Source of the DNA: Bacillus sp. V3B
GTDB taxonomy: Bacteria; Bacillota; Bacilli; Bacillales; Cytobacillaceae
Direction of reading: 5' to 3'
DNA: 64,000 nt
NCBI RefSeq assembly: GCF_024494465.1
Contig: NZ_JAETXM010000001.1
Span: 434,001-498,000, forward strand
Made by a program: the position numbers and the translations under genes. Below the pieces are notes generated by a model. It was given only the letters and a program-made list of their open reading frames with translations. It did not search any database and was not told the DNA's origin. Positions 54,687 to 63,642 of this stretch are shown here, piece after piece; the stretch's first letter is position 1, and every line of letters begins with the position of its first letter.

Positions 54687-56176
54687 TGCTCGAAAAATAT
54701 TTGAATCACTACTTTCATTTCACCACTTTTCGTCCAGGGCAAAAGGAGGTTGTTACATCCATTCTCGAAGGGTGTCATACAATGGCTATGTTACCTACTG
54801 GGACAGGGAAATCACTATGTTATCAACTTGCTGGCTATATGATGGATGGTCATGTTCTCATTGTTTCACCACTTTTATCTTTAATGCAAGATCAAGTGGA
54901 ACAAATGAAAATGAACGGTGAAAAGAGTGTTGTAGCTATTAATTCTTTTCTTGTTGGAAAGGAAAGAAACCGTGTCTTGAATAATTTGTCCTCTTATAAA
55001 TTCATTTTCATTTCACCAGAAGCATTAGTAAATGACAGAATGATTGGGATATTAAGAAGTCTATCCATTTCGTTATTTGTGATTGATGAAGCCCACTGTA
55101 TTTCCCAATGGGGTTATGATTTCCGGCCTGATTATTTAAAGCTTGGTGATATTCGTCGAAAGTTGGGTCAACCACTGACATTGGCATTGACTGCAACGGC
55201 AACAAAACAGGTGATCCAGGATATTATACATTCATTACAGCTTGATGAGTGCAAAAGAATCCTTTTTTCAGTTGATCGTCCAAACATAGCATTAGCAGTT
55301 AAGAAAATAGATAATTATCAAGAAAAATGGACTGCTTTGTATCATTACATCTCAAAATTTACTGGGCCAGGGATCGTCTATTTTTCCAGTAAAAAGGTCG
55401 CAGAACAAGCGGCCGATTATTTGAAAAAAAAAGGAATATCCCGGGTGATGGCCTATCATGGTGGAATGGATCAAGAATCACGAGTTTTAATTCAGCAACA
55501 GTTTCTTAATGACCAGCTTGATATCATTTGTGCCACGAGTGCATTTGGAATGGGGATTAATAAAGAAAATATTCGTTTTGTGATTCATTTTCATATGTCC
55601 CAACAAATGGAATCCTATCTTCAAGAAATTGGACGTGGAGGTAGAGATGGGAAGCCGAGCATTGCGCTCTTACTTTATTCGCTTGGTGATGAACAAATTG
55701 CTTATCAACTGGCAGAAGCAGAAATTCCTTCAACTGCTCAACTTGATTGGCTAGCTAGTGTTTTGGAAAAGGAAAAAAAGGAATCCTTCCAACAGCCAGA
55801 ATTACAAGATGAGCTAAAACAAAGGGGTGGATTTACTGATATTCAATGGAGGATTTTAAGTGATTTTTTGTTGCAACAAAATGCTGAAAAAAATGGAATT
55901 CGTTCTGAGATAGATGAATTTAAAAAAATTTTAGAAAATAGGCGGTTATTGAAGAGTAGGAAGATTGCTTCGATGACGAGTTGGAGCGTGTCTGAAAGCT
56001 GTAGAAGAGATCAAATCCTTTATTATTTTCAGGAAGATAATAAAATGTCAAAGCCTGAACAATGTTGTGATATTTGTGGATTTGATGTGAGTAGTTTCGA
56101 CCAATCAACTGTTCAGGAAAATGTTCATGTCGAATTTAGTTGGAAACAGCGCTTGGCTGATATATTATTAAAATAG
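54683..56176 (+). CDS. recS: RecQ-family ATP-dependent DNA helicase RecS
   Basis: A 497-residue superfamily 2 helicase. Walker A LPTGTGKSLC (about 35-44), DEAH box VIDEAHCISQWG, motif III LALTATAT, and motifs V and VI (TSAFGMGINKENIRFVIH and QEIGRGGRDG) are present. A C-terminal CCDICG cluster matches the zinc-binding region of short RecQ enzymes, and the HRDC domain is absent. B. subtilis RecS (YpbC) functions in DNA repair and recombination. Confidence 0.92.
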   Translation: MMLEKYLNHYFHFTTFRPGQKEVVTSILEGCHTMAMLPTGTGKSLCYQLAGYMMDGHVLIVSPLLSLMQDQVEQMKMNGEKSVVAINSFLVGKERNRVLNNLSSYKFIFISPEALVNDRMIGILRSLSISLFVIDEAHCISQWGYDFRPDYLKLGDIRRKLGQPLTLALTATATKQVIQDIIHSLQLDECKRILFSVDRPNIALAVKKIDNYQEKWTALYHYISKFTGPGIVYFSSKKVAEQAADYLKKKGISRVMAYHGGMDQESRVLIQQQFLNDQLDIICATSAFGMGINKENIRFVIHFHMSQQMESYLQEIGRGGRDGKPSIALLLYSLGDEQIAYQLAEAEIPSTAQLDWLASVLEKEKKESFQQPELQDELKQRGGFTDIQWRILSDFLLQQNAEKNGIRSEIDEFKKILENRRLLKSRKIASMTSWSVSESCRRDQILYYFQEDNKMSKPEQCCDICGFDVSSFDQSTVQENVHVEFSWKQRLADILLK

Positions 56177-56264
56177 TAGAAATAATTGAAAGTTACTATG
56201 TGAGTAAGTAGCGTCAAGGTATTCGTAGAATGAGGTTGAAAAGTCCAGTAGTAAGTGAGTTGAA

Positions 56265-56879
56265 ATGATGAAAAAAAAGTATGTGGATTTGATAAAAGAA
56301 ATCTCAGATAGGGAGTTAATACTTTCTTTATATACTACGCAAATATTATTGTTAATAATCTCTTTTTTTCTAGGCGTATTTTTATTTGATAGCTATTCTA
56401 CTTTTTTCGATCTATTTCATTGGCAAGATATCAATATTTTACTTGTCGGAGGGATGGCAGGAATTGCCGTTGTGATCCTAGATCTTGTATTGATGAAAAT
56501 ACTGCCAGCTAAGTATTATGATGATGGTGGTTTAAATGAGCGGATGTTTCAAAAACGTTCCCTTTTTGAAATTGCTATGATAGCAGCAGTAGTGTCCATA
56601 GGGGAAGAAATTTTATTCCGTGGTGTGATTCAAACTCATTTAGGTTTGATACTATCTAGCCTTATATTTGCTTTTGTACATTACCGTTATTTATTTAACT
56701 GGTTTTTATTTGTAAATATAACCGGATTAAGTTTTTTTATCGGTTACATCTATTTACAAACAGGGAATGTTCTTGTCACTATTTTTATGCACTTTTTAAT
56801 TGACTTTTTACTTGGATGTATTATTAAATTCAAATTTGCAAAGAAACATAAGGAACAGGAAGGGATATTCGATGAGTAA
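56265..56879 (+). CDS. ypbD: YpbD, CPBP-family intramembrane protease
   Basis: A 204-residue membrane protein with six hydrophobic helices and the CPBP (Rce1/Abi) motifs EEILFRG (Glu pair plus Arg, about 120-126), FAFVHYRYL (His) and MHFLIDF (His). The catalytic Glu and His are intact. The next gene starts eight bases before its stop. Substrates are unknown. Confidence 0.88.
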   Translation: MMKKKYVDLIKEISDRELILSLYTTQILLLIISFFLGVFLFDSYSTFFDLFHWQDINILLVGGMAGIAVVILDLVLMKILPAKYYDDGGLNERMFQKRSLFEIAMIAAVVSIGEEILFRGVIQTHLGLILSSLIFAFVHYRYLFNWFLFVNITGLSFFIGYIYLQTGNVLVTIFMHFLIDFLLGCIIKFKFAKKHKEQEGIFDE

Positions 56880-57537
56880 AGAAAATCCTTATAGAGATCA
56901 AGCGGAGAAACTTCGACAAAAAATAGAACGGACAGATTTTGAAGAAGGACAAGTAATTGAGAAGGAAGAACTTCCACCTCGAAGCCGTGTTCATGAGCAA
57001 AAAAGAAAGAAAAATAAATGGAAGCTTAAATATCCTGTCATTCGTTTACTTGCGTTATTTTTTATCTTATTGCCTATTACGATCTTAAGCATTTATTCTA
57101 TCCTTGCAAAGGATGGAGTAAGTGACGTAAAAAAAACGGTCGGAGAACCATCAGAAGGTTTTGAAATTATTAATATTGAAAAATCTGATCAATTGGATCC
57201 TCCGATTGATAAAGAAAATGAGACTCAGGAAGAAGATGATGATCAATCTGTTGAGTCTTCCATAAACGAAATCGAGCATAAGGATGAAGCGCTTGAGGAA
57301 ACAACTCAACAGCAAAACCTAAACCAATCATCACAAGATATTGTTGATAGTCTAGGTGAAATATCTGGTCCGAAGGATATCATCTATCATACCGTTCAGC
57401 CTGATGATACGCTCTATAGCATCTCAATGAAATATTACAAATCCAAAGCGGGCATTGATACAATAAAATCAACGAATGGTTTAACAAGCAACGAGATTAG
57501 AATTGGACAAGTACTTACTATTTCATTAAACAAGTAA
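56872..57537 (+). CDS. ypbE: YpbE, membrane-anchored LysM protein
   Basis: A 221-residue protein with a charged cytosolic N-terminus (about 1-60), one membrane helix (about 60-80, LLALFFILLPITILSIYSIL), a disordered acidic stalk rich in Glu and Asp (about 85-155) and a C-terminal LysM domain (VQPDDTLYSISMKYY ... IRIGQVLTI, about 174-219), which binds peptidoglycan glycan strands. The start is ATG 56872 with AGGAAGGG upstream. Function beyond wall attachment is unknown. Confidence 0.88.
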   Translation: MSKENPYRDQAEKLRQKIERTDFEEGQVIEKEELPPRSRVHEQKRKKNKWKLKYPVIRLLALFFILLPITILSIYSILAKDGVSDVKKTVGEPSEGFEIINIEKSDQLDPPIDKENETQEEDDDQSVESSINEIEHKDEALEETTQQQNLNQSSQDIVDSLGEISGPKDIIYHTVQPDDTLYSISMKYYKSKAGIDTIKSTNGLTSNEIRIGQVLTISLNK

Positions 57538-57563
57538 AGCCGGCTAACCTCAGCCGGTTTTAT
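57537..57563 (+). terminator. terminator after ypbE
   Basis: AAGCCGGCT and AGCCGGTTTT pair around AACCTC, directly at the ypbE stop codon. Confidence 0.85.
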
Positions 57564-57639
57564 TCATATTTTTAGAGACAAGTTCATAAATTGATAGTAG
57601 AGACGAATTTCTAAATTGATATTGGAAGGTGAAAAGTTG

Positions 57640-58098
57640 ATGGAATCATCCATTATCATGCTCGACGAAAGAACCGATCAAGCTACAAAAAAAATGTTAC
57701 AAAAGGTTGTAGAAAGAAAACAAAAGTATGACCGATTACATTATTGGCATCTTGTTGTCATGTGGAGTACCATTTTCATTTCCTTCGGCTATTTTCTCTA
57801 CCTGTATTACACTATTTTTTTACCATATTCGTATTCGTTTGCTACCGTGTTTTCTGTTTATGTAAATAACTCCTATCATTTATTTATGCTGATGTTTGTG
57901 ATTGGTTTATTCGGGATGATGAATGTATTTCGTCAAAAACGTGATAAAGCGGAAAAAGAATTCCATGCACTACGTTGTGAAATTATCGACAAAAGCAAAG
58001 ATTTATGGAAGCAAGAAGATGAATGGAAAAATCGTCACATTGTATTTGAAATGATGAAAAAGAACTATGATATCAATTTATATCATGAAAACAAATAA
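57640..58098 (+). CDS. ypbF: YpbF, small membrane protein (DUF2663)
   Basis: A 152-residue protein with two transmembrane helices (about 35-55 and 79-97) between charged helices; the first includes RLHYWHLVVMWSTIFISFG. GGAAGGTGA sits seven bases before ATG 57640; a TTG one codon earlier is possible. Synteny with ypbE and ypbG identifies it as YpbF. Function unknown. Confidence 0.85.
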   Translation: MESSIIMLDERTDQATKKMLQKVVERKQKYDRLHYWHLVVMWSTIFISFGYFLYLYYTIFLPYSYSFATVFSVYVNNSYHLFMLMFVIGLFGMMNVFRQKRDKAEKEFHALRCEIIDKSKDLWKQEDEWKNRHIVFEMMKKNYDINLYHENK

Positions 58099-58126
58099 GA
58101 GTAGTTGCTCTACTCCTATTTGTTTT
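58090..58126. terminator. bidirectional terminator between ypbF and cotJC
   Basis: ACAAATAAGAGTAG pairs with CTACTCCTATTTGT (one bulge) and is followed by TTTTCC, at the ypbF stop and before the converging cotJ genes. Confidence 0.75.
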
Positions 58127-58146
58127 CCTAATTGATTGTGTAAAAT

Positions 58147-58167
58147 AAGGTTTTGTTAAACAATCGT
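58147..58167. repeat. end fragment of the 133-bp repeat family
   Basis: AAGGTTTTGTTAAACAATCGT is identical at 20 of 21 positions to the reverse complement of the right end of copy 3 (44187-44207 region). It abuts the cotJC stop codon. The rest of the element is missing. Confidence 0.6.
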
Positions 58168-58736
58168 TAAAAGATTTTCTTCTTTCCTCGTTCTTCTTTT
58201 AAGATTTCAACAGCTTCACGGAAACGTTGCGAATGGACAACCTCTCTTTCTCTTAAAAAGCGAAGGCTATCATTGATGTCAGGGTCATCACTCAAATTAA
58301 TTAACCATTGATAGGTTGCTCTTGCCTTCTCTTCTGCGGCTATATCTTCATAAAGGTCTGTAATAGGATCGCCTTTTGCTTGGATATAGGTAGCTGTCCA
58401 AGGCGCACCTGCAGCGTTATGATAAAATAAAGCATTGTCATGATTGGCATAATGGTCTCCAAGTCCAGCGGCTTTCATTTGTTCTGGTGTTGCATCTTTT
58501 GTTAGTTTATAGACCATTGTGGCAATCATTTCTAAATGGGCGAATTCCTCTGTTCCAATGTCAGTTAATAGTCCAACGACTTTATCAGGAATGGAGTAAC
58601 GTTGATTTAAGTAACGGAGTGCTGCAGCTAACTCCCCATCAGCCCCGCCGTATTGTTCGATTAAGAATTTTGCTAATGTTGGGTTGCACATACTCACTTT
58701 AACAGGGTATTGAAGTTTTTTTTCATATATCCACAT
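58167..58736 (-). CDS. cotJC: spore coat protein CotJC, manganese catalase family
   Basis: A 189-residue diiron/dimanganese ferritin-like protein of the Mn-catalase family found in the spore coat or cortex surface. The helix bundle carries metal ligands including the Glu in ADGELAAALRY, the EEFAHLEM pair (Glu and His) and the corresponding EE...H pair in AAEEKARATYQ and REVVHSQRF. AAGGAGG lies before the ATG. Third gene of cotJABC. Confidence 0.93.
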   Translation of the reverse strand: MWIYEKKLQYPVKVSMCNPTLAKFLIEQYGGADGELAAALRYLNQRYSIPDKVVGLLTDIGTEEFAHLEMIATMVYKLTKDATPEQMKAAGLGDHYANHDNALFYHNAAGAPWTATYIQAKGDPITDLYEDIAAEEKARATYQWLINLSDDPDINDSLRFLREREVVHSQRFREAVEILKEERGKKKIF

Positions 58737-58782
58737 TTATCTACAAACCTCCTTGTTTTGCTGAGCAAGGCGTCTCCACATC

Positions 58783-59043
58783 CTATATTTGCCATGGCCA
58801 AGGTGCGTCATCCCAGTTCCAAGGGTATCCAGAATAGCTGTTACCGTATTGTTGCAAGGGGCCGTATTTACTTTCAATTAATTTTTTTAACTTCCTTCTT
58901 TCCCTACTGCAATGATTAAATTGCTTAATCGCTTCTGCATCTTTGTTATGGGTGTCCAAATATAGTGTTAATTCAACAAGAACAAAATCAACTGCTTGAA
59001 GTTGTTCGAGTAATTGATAATATTCAGGAGGCAGTTGTTTCAT
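58783..59043 (-). CDS. cotJB: spore coat protein CotJB
   Basis: An 86-residue spore protein with YYQLLEQLQAVDFVLVELTLYLDTH and the aromatic C-terminus PWNWDDAPWPWQI typical of CotJB. Its ATG overlaps the end of cotJA by four bases (coupled). The Trp-rich tail probably takes part in assembly. Confidence 0.92.
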   Translation of the reverse strand: MKQLPPEYYQLLEQLQAVDFVLVELTLYLDTHNKDAEAIKQFNHCSRERRKLKKLIESKYGPLQQYGNSYSGYPWNWDDAPWPWQI

Positions 59044-59270
59044 TCTCTTGCCCCCCCCTTTGCCTTTTCGTATGGATTATAATAAGGATCGTAAAAAACT
59101 TTCCACAGTGTTCCTGCGCGTAAGGCTTCCATTGGTGAGAATTGCTCAAGATTTGGCGGTTGAAACCCTAGATATAACTGAGGTGGAGTGGAGTAAGTTT
59201 TCGTTTTGATCGGTTTGCATGGATCAAACGGACTGATATATGGATGATAAACCTTTGTTCTTGAATACAT
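59040..59270 (-). CDS. cotJA: spore coat protein CotJA
   Basis: A 76-residue spore protein rich in Tyr and Pro (MYSRTKVYHPYISPFDPCKP ...), with the conserved FSPMEALRAGTLWKVFYDPYYNPYE segment. GGAGGG lies before the ATG. First gene of cotJABC, behind a sigma-E-like promoter. In B. subtilis the operon lies elsewhere, so this location in the ypb cluster differs. Confidence 0.92.
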   Translation of the reverse strand: MYSRTKVYHPYISPFDPCKPIKTKTYSTPPQLYLGFQPPNLEQFSPMEALRAGTLWKVFYDPYYNPYEKAKGGARE

Positions 59271-59298
59271 ACAATCCCTCCTTCATTTGCGTCTTTAG

Positions 59299-59325
59299 AC
59301 TATATGAATCAGATAATTATTCTAT
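59299..59325 (-). promoter_or_regulatory. sigma-E promoter of cotJABC
   Basis: On the minus strand, ATA (59325-59323), 16 bases and CATATAGT (59306-59299) fit the ATA-N16-CATAnnnT sigma-E pattern, 28 bases ahead of cotJA. cotJ is sigma-E-dependent in B. subtilis. Confidence 0.65.
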
Positions 59326-59427
59326 GTTAATATTTTTTTTGTAGGTTATTCAGAAAAAATGGTATGATTTCAAGAGTCTTAAGCAAAATACTGTAAAAAA
59401 GAACAATTAAATACTTATGGGGGTATT

Positions 59428-60210
59428 ATGGAGATCGTTATTACTTTATTTATTAGCTTTTTAATGGCTATTAGTTTTTTAGTAGTTTATATGTATAAAG
59501 AAGCTTTTACTGATAGAGTCGTCTATCATGAATTAGCATTTTCCACTTTTCCAAAAAGTTTTGACAAGGTCAATGTATTCTTTATTTCTGATATTCACCG
59601 TCGTCAAATTTCAGAAAGTATAATTGAACAGGTAACAGGAAAGGTAGATGTCGTCATTATAGGTGGAGATTTAGCTGAAAAAGGTGTACCTTTAGAGAGG
59701 ATAAAAGAAAATATTATGAAGTTAAAAACATTAGGGCCTGTGATTTTTGTGTGGGGTAATAATGATTATGAGCTGGATGGCCCTCTATTAGATGCAATGC
59801 TTTTAAACCTTGGTGTAAAGACGCTGGTTAACAGTTCTGTATTATTTGAATCAGGAGAAGCGGATCGTTTATATATTTTAGGGGTAGATGATCTTAGTAC
59901 ATGTCGAGAAGACCTTGATGCAGCACTAAGTGAAACGGAGGAAAATAGTTTTAAGATTTTAGTCAGTCATAACCCAGAAATAAAAAGGAAAATTCATGGT
60001 GAACATGGAATAAGTTTACTATTATCAGGACATACGCATGGGGGACAAATTCATTTATTAGGCTTTAGTTTTTATGAAAAAGGGAACTTACATAGAGATC
60101 AAAAGATGACTATGCTAATTAGTAATGGTTATGGAACGACAGGGATTCCATTACGACTAGGCGCAAAGGCCGAAACACATCTTTTAACGATTCAGCATCA
60201 ACCAGAGTAG
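59428..60210 (+). CDS. ypbG: YpbG, membrane-anchored metallophosphoesterase
   Basis: A 260-residue calcineurin-like phosphoesterase with an N-terminal anchor (about 3-22). Metal motifs are ISDIHRRQ (Asp and His), GGDLAEKG, WGNNDYELD (Asn and Asp in place of the more usual GNHD), LVSHNPEI and SGHTHGGQIHL. The domain probably faces the cytoplasm or outside depending on anchor orientation. Synteny with ypbF and ypbH supports the name. Confidence 0.9.
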   Translation: MEIVITLFISFLMAISFLVVYMYKEAFTDRVVYHELAFSTFPKSFDKVNVFFISDIHRRQISESIIEQVTGKVDVVIIGGDLAEKGVPLERIKENIMKLKTLGPVIFVWGNNDYELDGPLLDAMLLNLGVKTLVNSSVLFESGEADRLYILGVDDLSTCREDLDAALSETEENSFKILVSHNPEIKRKIHGEHGISLLLSGHTHGGQIHLLGFSFYEKGNLHRDQKMTMLISNGYGTTGIPLRLGAKAETHLLTIQHQPE

Positions 60211-60372
60211 TCTTTAGGACGTCTTAATAGGGACGGTAGATCAAAAGAAAAACCAGAGTGTTACGAGTACAAGACAGAAACAGAGTAAAGATTGTGCAAG
60301 ACGACTCACCAAAAGAGGGTTTTTTCATACACTAAATCAAGAGTTTGTTCACGGTAGTTAGGGGGCATAATT

Positions 60373-60960
60373 ATGCGCTTAGAACGATTGAATTATAATA
60401 AAATTAAAATATTTTTATCCTTGGATGACTTATTTGACAGAGGATTAACGAAAGAAGATATATGGAAAGATTCTTTAAAATGGCATCAACTTTTTCACGA
60501 TATGATTGAGGAAGCAAGTGAAGCTTTTGATGTTGACATACATGGTTCTGTTGCGGTAGAAATCTTTTCAATGCAAGCTCAAGGGATGGTCATGATCGTA
60601 ACAATGGAAGAACAAGAACAAGAACAAGAACAAGATGTCTTTGGTGACAGTTTTATTGATATGCAAGTTACGATGGAAGGCAATGTTGAAATCCTATTTG
60701 AAATCCTTGATTTCGAGCATGTCATTCAACTTGCAAAACGATTGTCAATCATTGGTTTCTCAGGTGGTACGCTGTACTCAATGAATAATGAATATTATTT
60801 TTTGATTGATAATGTATGTAGTGATATACAAACACAAATAGCAACGATTATGGCTGAATATGGGAATCCTTCTTTTATTAGTATCTATGTGATTCAAGAA
60901 TATGGAAAAATGATTATAAAAGAGCATGCTGTAAGTCAAATTATGACCTACTTTCAATAA
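60373..60960 (+). CDS. ypbH: adaptor protein YpbH (MecA paralogue)
   Basis: A 195-residue adaptor for the ClpCP protease, related to MecA. It starts MRLERLNYNKIKIFLSLDDL, the N-terminal substrate-binding domain, and ends with the alpha/beta ClpC-binding domain (EILFEILDFEHVIQLAKRL ... IKEHAVSQIMTYF). The linker carries a short run of Glu-Gln repeats (residues about 79-87). YpbH binds ClpC and affects competence and sporulation in B. subtilis. GGGGGC precedes the ATG. Confidence 0.9.
   Translation: MRLERLNYNKIKIFLSLDDLFDRGLTKEDIWKDSLKWHQLFHDMIEEASEAFDVDIHGSVAVEIFSMQAQGMVMIVTMEEQEQEQEQDVFGDSFIDMQVTMEGNVEILFEILDFEHVIQLAKRLSIIGFSGGTLYSMNNEYYFLIDNVCSDIQTQIATIMAEYGNPSFISIYVIQEYGKMIIKEHAVSQIMTYFQ
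60610..60633 (+). repeat. hexanucleotide tandem repeat inside ypbH
   Basis: GAACAA is repeated four times in frame, encoding Glu-Gln units in the linker between the two domains. Copy-number slippage would lengthen or shorten the linker by two residues without a frameshift. Confidence 0.9.
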
Positions 60961-61223
60961 AAACTTCAAGGTAAGGCTTTCGTTATAAAAGATGAAACAG
61001 ATGTTTATAAATCCCCCACTCAAGCTGCATATAATTGGTTGAGATCATAATGTGGGGGTGAGTATTTAAATGAAAATTTTTATTTACATAATATATTTTT
61101 ATTTTTTCGAAAATTATGAATGTTGAAAATAAATAAAAAATAACCTTGCGTAAAAAAGGAAAAGTGTATACTATATTTGAAAGATGACAACAAATGCAGA
61201 TGGATTTTAGGAGAGGATTATGG

Positions 61224-62501
61224 ATGGCAGCCGAGAATGGAAAAGAAAATAAAAGGATAGAAGATAAACATGATATATTAAAATTTACCCAAACTGTCAT
61301 TCATAAAGCGTTAGATAAGCTTGGGTATCCTGAAGAAGTGTTCGAACTTCTTAAAGAACCCATTCGGATGATGACAGTTAAAATACCTGTGCGTATGGAT
61401 GATGGATCAACTAAAATTTTTACTGGCTACCGTGCTCAACATAATGATGCAGTAGGACCAACAAAGGGTGGAATTCGTTTTCATCCAAACGTCACAGAAA
61501 AAGAAGTAAAGGCACTTTCGATATGGATGAGCTTGAAGTGTGGCATTGTTGATTTGCCCTATGGTGGAGGAAAAGGTGGAATTGTATGTGATCCACGAGA
61601 TATGTCATTTCGAGAATTGGAAAGGTTGAGTCGTGGTTATGTAAGGTCTATAAGTCAAATTGTCGGACCTACAAAGGATATCCCTGCACCTGATGTATTT
61701 ACGAACTCGCAAATCATGGCGTGGATGATGGACGAATACAGTCGAATTGATGAATTCAATTCTCCAGGGTTTATTACGGGTAAGCCTCTCGTTCTAGGCG
61801 GATCACATGGTCGTGAATCTGCTACAGCGAAAGGGGTAACGATTTGTATTCATGAAGCGGCAAAGAAAAAGGGGATTGAATTAAAGGATGCTCAAGTAAT
61901 CGTTCAAGGGTTTGGAAATGCAGGGAGCTTTCTATCTAAATTTTTGTATGATGAAGGGGCAAAGATAATTGGAATATCTGACGCATACGGAGCACTTTAT
62001 GATACGAAAGGTCTTGATATTGACTACTTACTTGATCGCAGAGATAGTTTTGGAACCGTTACAAAGTTATTTAATCAAACCATTACCAATCAAGAATTAC
62101 TTGAAAAGGACTGTGATATATTAGTTCCAGCTGCTATTGAAAATCAAATTACAGAGGAGAATGCACATCATATTCATGCCAAAATTGTTGTGGAAGCAGC
62201 AAATGGTCCAACAACGCTTGAAGCGACAGAGATTCTTACAGATCGAGGGATTCTTCTTATTCCAGATGTATTAGCTTCTGCAGGGGGAGTCACTGTATCC
62301 TACTTTGAATGGGTGCAAAACAACCAAGGATATTATTGGTCAGAAGAAGAAGTGGAAGAAAAATTGGAAAAGGCAATGGTTAAAGCTTTTAATCACATAT
62401 ATGATACAGCACAAAATCGACATGTTGATATGCGACTTGCCGCTTACATGGTCGGTGTACGAAAAATGGCGGAAGCATCAAGATTCAGGGGTTGGGTGTA
62501 A
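61224..62501 (+). CDS. gudB: NAD-dependent glutamate dehydrogenase
   Basis: Catabolic glutamate dehydrogenase, 425 residues. The substrate domain has YRAQHNDAVGPTKGGIRFHP and the catalytic Lys in PYGGGKGGI; the NAD fold shows GFGNAGSFL and VVEAANGPTT. In laboratory B. subtilis GudB is inactivated by a duplicated three-codon insertion; the corresponding NVTEKEVKALSIWMS region here has no such duplication, so the enzyme should be active. AGGAGAGG fixes the start at ATG 61224. Order ypbH-gudB-ypdA matches B. subtilis. Confidence 0.93.
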   Translation: MAAENGKENKRIEDKHDILKFTQTVIHKALDKLGYPEEVFELLKEPIRMMTVKIPVRMDDGSTKIFTGYRAQHNDAVGPTKGGIRFHPNVTEKEVKALSIWMSLKCGIVDLPYGGGKGGIVCDPRDMSFRELERLSRGYVRSISQIVGPTKDIPAPDVFTNSQIMAWMMDEYSRIDEFNSPGFITGKPLVLGGSHGRESATAKGVTICIHEAAKKKGIELKDAQVIVQGFGNAGSFLSKFLYDEGAKIIGISDAYGALYDTKGLDIDYLLDRRDSFGTVTKLFNQTITNQELLEKDCDILVPAAIENQITEENAHHIHAKIVVEAANGPTTLEATEILTDRGILLIPDVLASAGGVTVSYFEWVQNNQGYYWSEEEVEEKLEKAMVKAFNHIYDTAQNRHVDMRLAAYMVGVRKMAEASRFRGWV

Positions 62502-62517
62502 TCAACTGTTGAAACTT

Positions 62518-62557
62518 TGAAAAAAAACTCCTATCATGGTATAGATAGGAGTTTTTT
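62518..62557 (+). terminator. terminator after gudB
   Basis: AAAAAAACTCCTAT pairs with ATAGGAGTTTTTTT around CATGGTATAG. Confidence 0.92.
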
Positions 62558-62611
62558 TATTTAGAGGAAAATGTCTTTTTATAGATTAGTTTGTTTAGGA
62601 GTGAACATAGG

Positions 62612-63589
62612 ATGAAACAGGAAGATGTTATTATTATTGGTGGCGGACCATGTGGATTAGCTGCTGCCCTTTCATTACAGGAAGTTGGTAAAGCACCATT
62701 AGTTATTGAAAAAGGAAATATTGTTAATGCCATTTATAATTATCCGACACATCAAACTTTTTTCAGTTCGAGTGATAAATTAGAAATTGGTGATGTAGCT
62801 TTTATTACAGAAACTCGCAGAGCACATCGGAACCAAGCTCTTGCCTATTACAGGGAAGTTGTGAAAAGGAAAAATGTACGTGTAAATGCTTTTGAAAAAG
62901 TAGTAGATGTTCAAAAGAAAAATGTAGGCTTTATTGTCACTACAGATAAAGATCAATATGCAGCATCATCTGTTGTCATAGCTACTGGTTATTATGATCA
63001 TCCAAACTATATGAATATACCGGGAGAAAACTTACCGAAAGTTTCTCACTATTTTAAAGAAGGACATCCATACTTTGATAAAGATGTAGTAGTCATCGGT
63101 TTAAAAAATTCAGGTGTTGATGCAGCTCTTGAACTTCAGAAGTGTGGAGCTCGAGTAACCGTCCTTTATCGTGGTAGCGAATATTCAGAGAAGATCAAAT
63201 TTTGGATACTGCCAGAGTTTCAGGGACATGTCCGTAATGAGCGTATTAAACTGGAGTTTGAAGCGGCGGTAAAAGAGATTACAGAAGATACAGTGGTGTA
63301 TGAGAAAGCTGGTAAGGAATATGTAGTGAAAAATGATTTTGTTTTTGCTATGACAGGATATCATCCGGATAAAGACTTCCTGAAAAAAATGGGTGTAAAA
63401 ATAGATGCTGAAACGGGCCGCCCCATCCATAATGAAGAAACGATGGAAACCAACGTAGAAGGCATCTTTATTGCAGGTGTGATTGCTGCAGGTAATAATG
63501 CGAATGAGATTTTTATTGAAAATGGTCGTTTTCATGGTGAGAAAATTGCATCGACCATTGGTAAAACAGAGTCCCAATCGATGATATAA
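62612..63589 (+). CDS. ypdA: YpdA, putative bacillithiol disulfide reductase
   Basis: A 325-residue FAD/NAD(P) oxidoreductase of the YpdA (Bdr) family, which recycles oxidised bacillithiol. FAD motif IIIGGGPCGLAAALS (about 6-20, including Cys14 of GGGPCG typical of YpdA), the second dinucleotide motif VVIGLKNSGVDAALE (about 151-165, a variant GxKxSG) and the C-terminal IFIAGVIAAGNNANEIFIENGR FAD segment are clear. AGGAG lies ten bases before ATG 62612. Confidence 0.92.
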   Translation: MKQEDVIIIGGGPCGLAAALSLQEVGKAPLVIEKGNIVNAIYNYPTHQTFFSSSDKLEIGDVAFITETRRAHRNQALAYYREVVKRKNVRVNAFEKVVDVQKKNVGFIVTTDKDQYAASSVVIATGYYDHPNYMNIPGENLPKVSHYFKEGHPYFDKDVVVIGLKNSGVDAALELQKCGARVTVLYRGSEYSEKIKFWILPEFQGHVRNERIKLEFEAAVKEITEDTVVYEKAGKEYVVKNDFVFAMTGYHPDKDFLKKMGVKIDAETGRPIHNEETMETNVEGIFIAGVIAAGNNANEIFIENGRFHGEKIASTIGKTESQSMI

Positions 63590-63597
63590 GTTATACT

Positions 63598-63629
63598 AAA
63601 AAAAGTTCTACAACTGTAGGACTTTTTTT
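63598..63629. terminator. bidirectional terminator between ypdA and ansA
   Basis: AAAAAAAGTTCTAC and GTAGGACTTTTTTT pair around AACT, between converging genes. Confidence 0.92.
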
Positions 63630-63642
63630 AGTATATTTCTTA

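Noticed and set aside
60983-61300. Minus-strand frame across the ypbH-gudB gap.
   Set aside because: It enters the gudB coding region, has biased AT-driven composition and no ribosome site.
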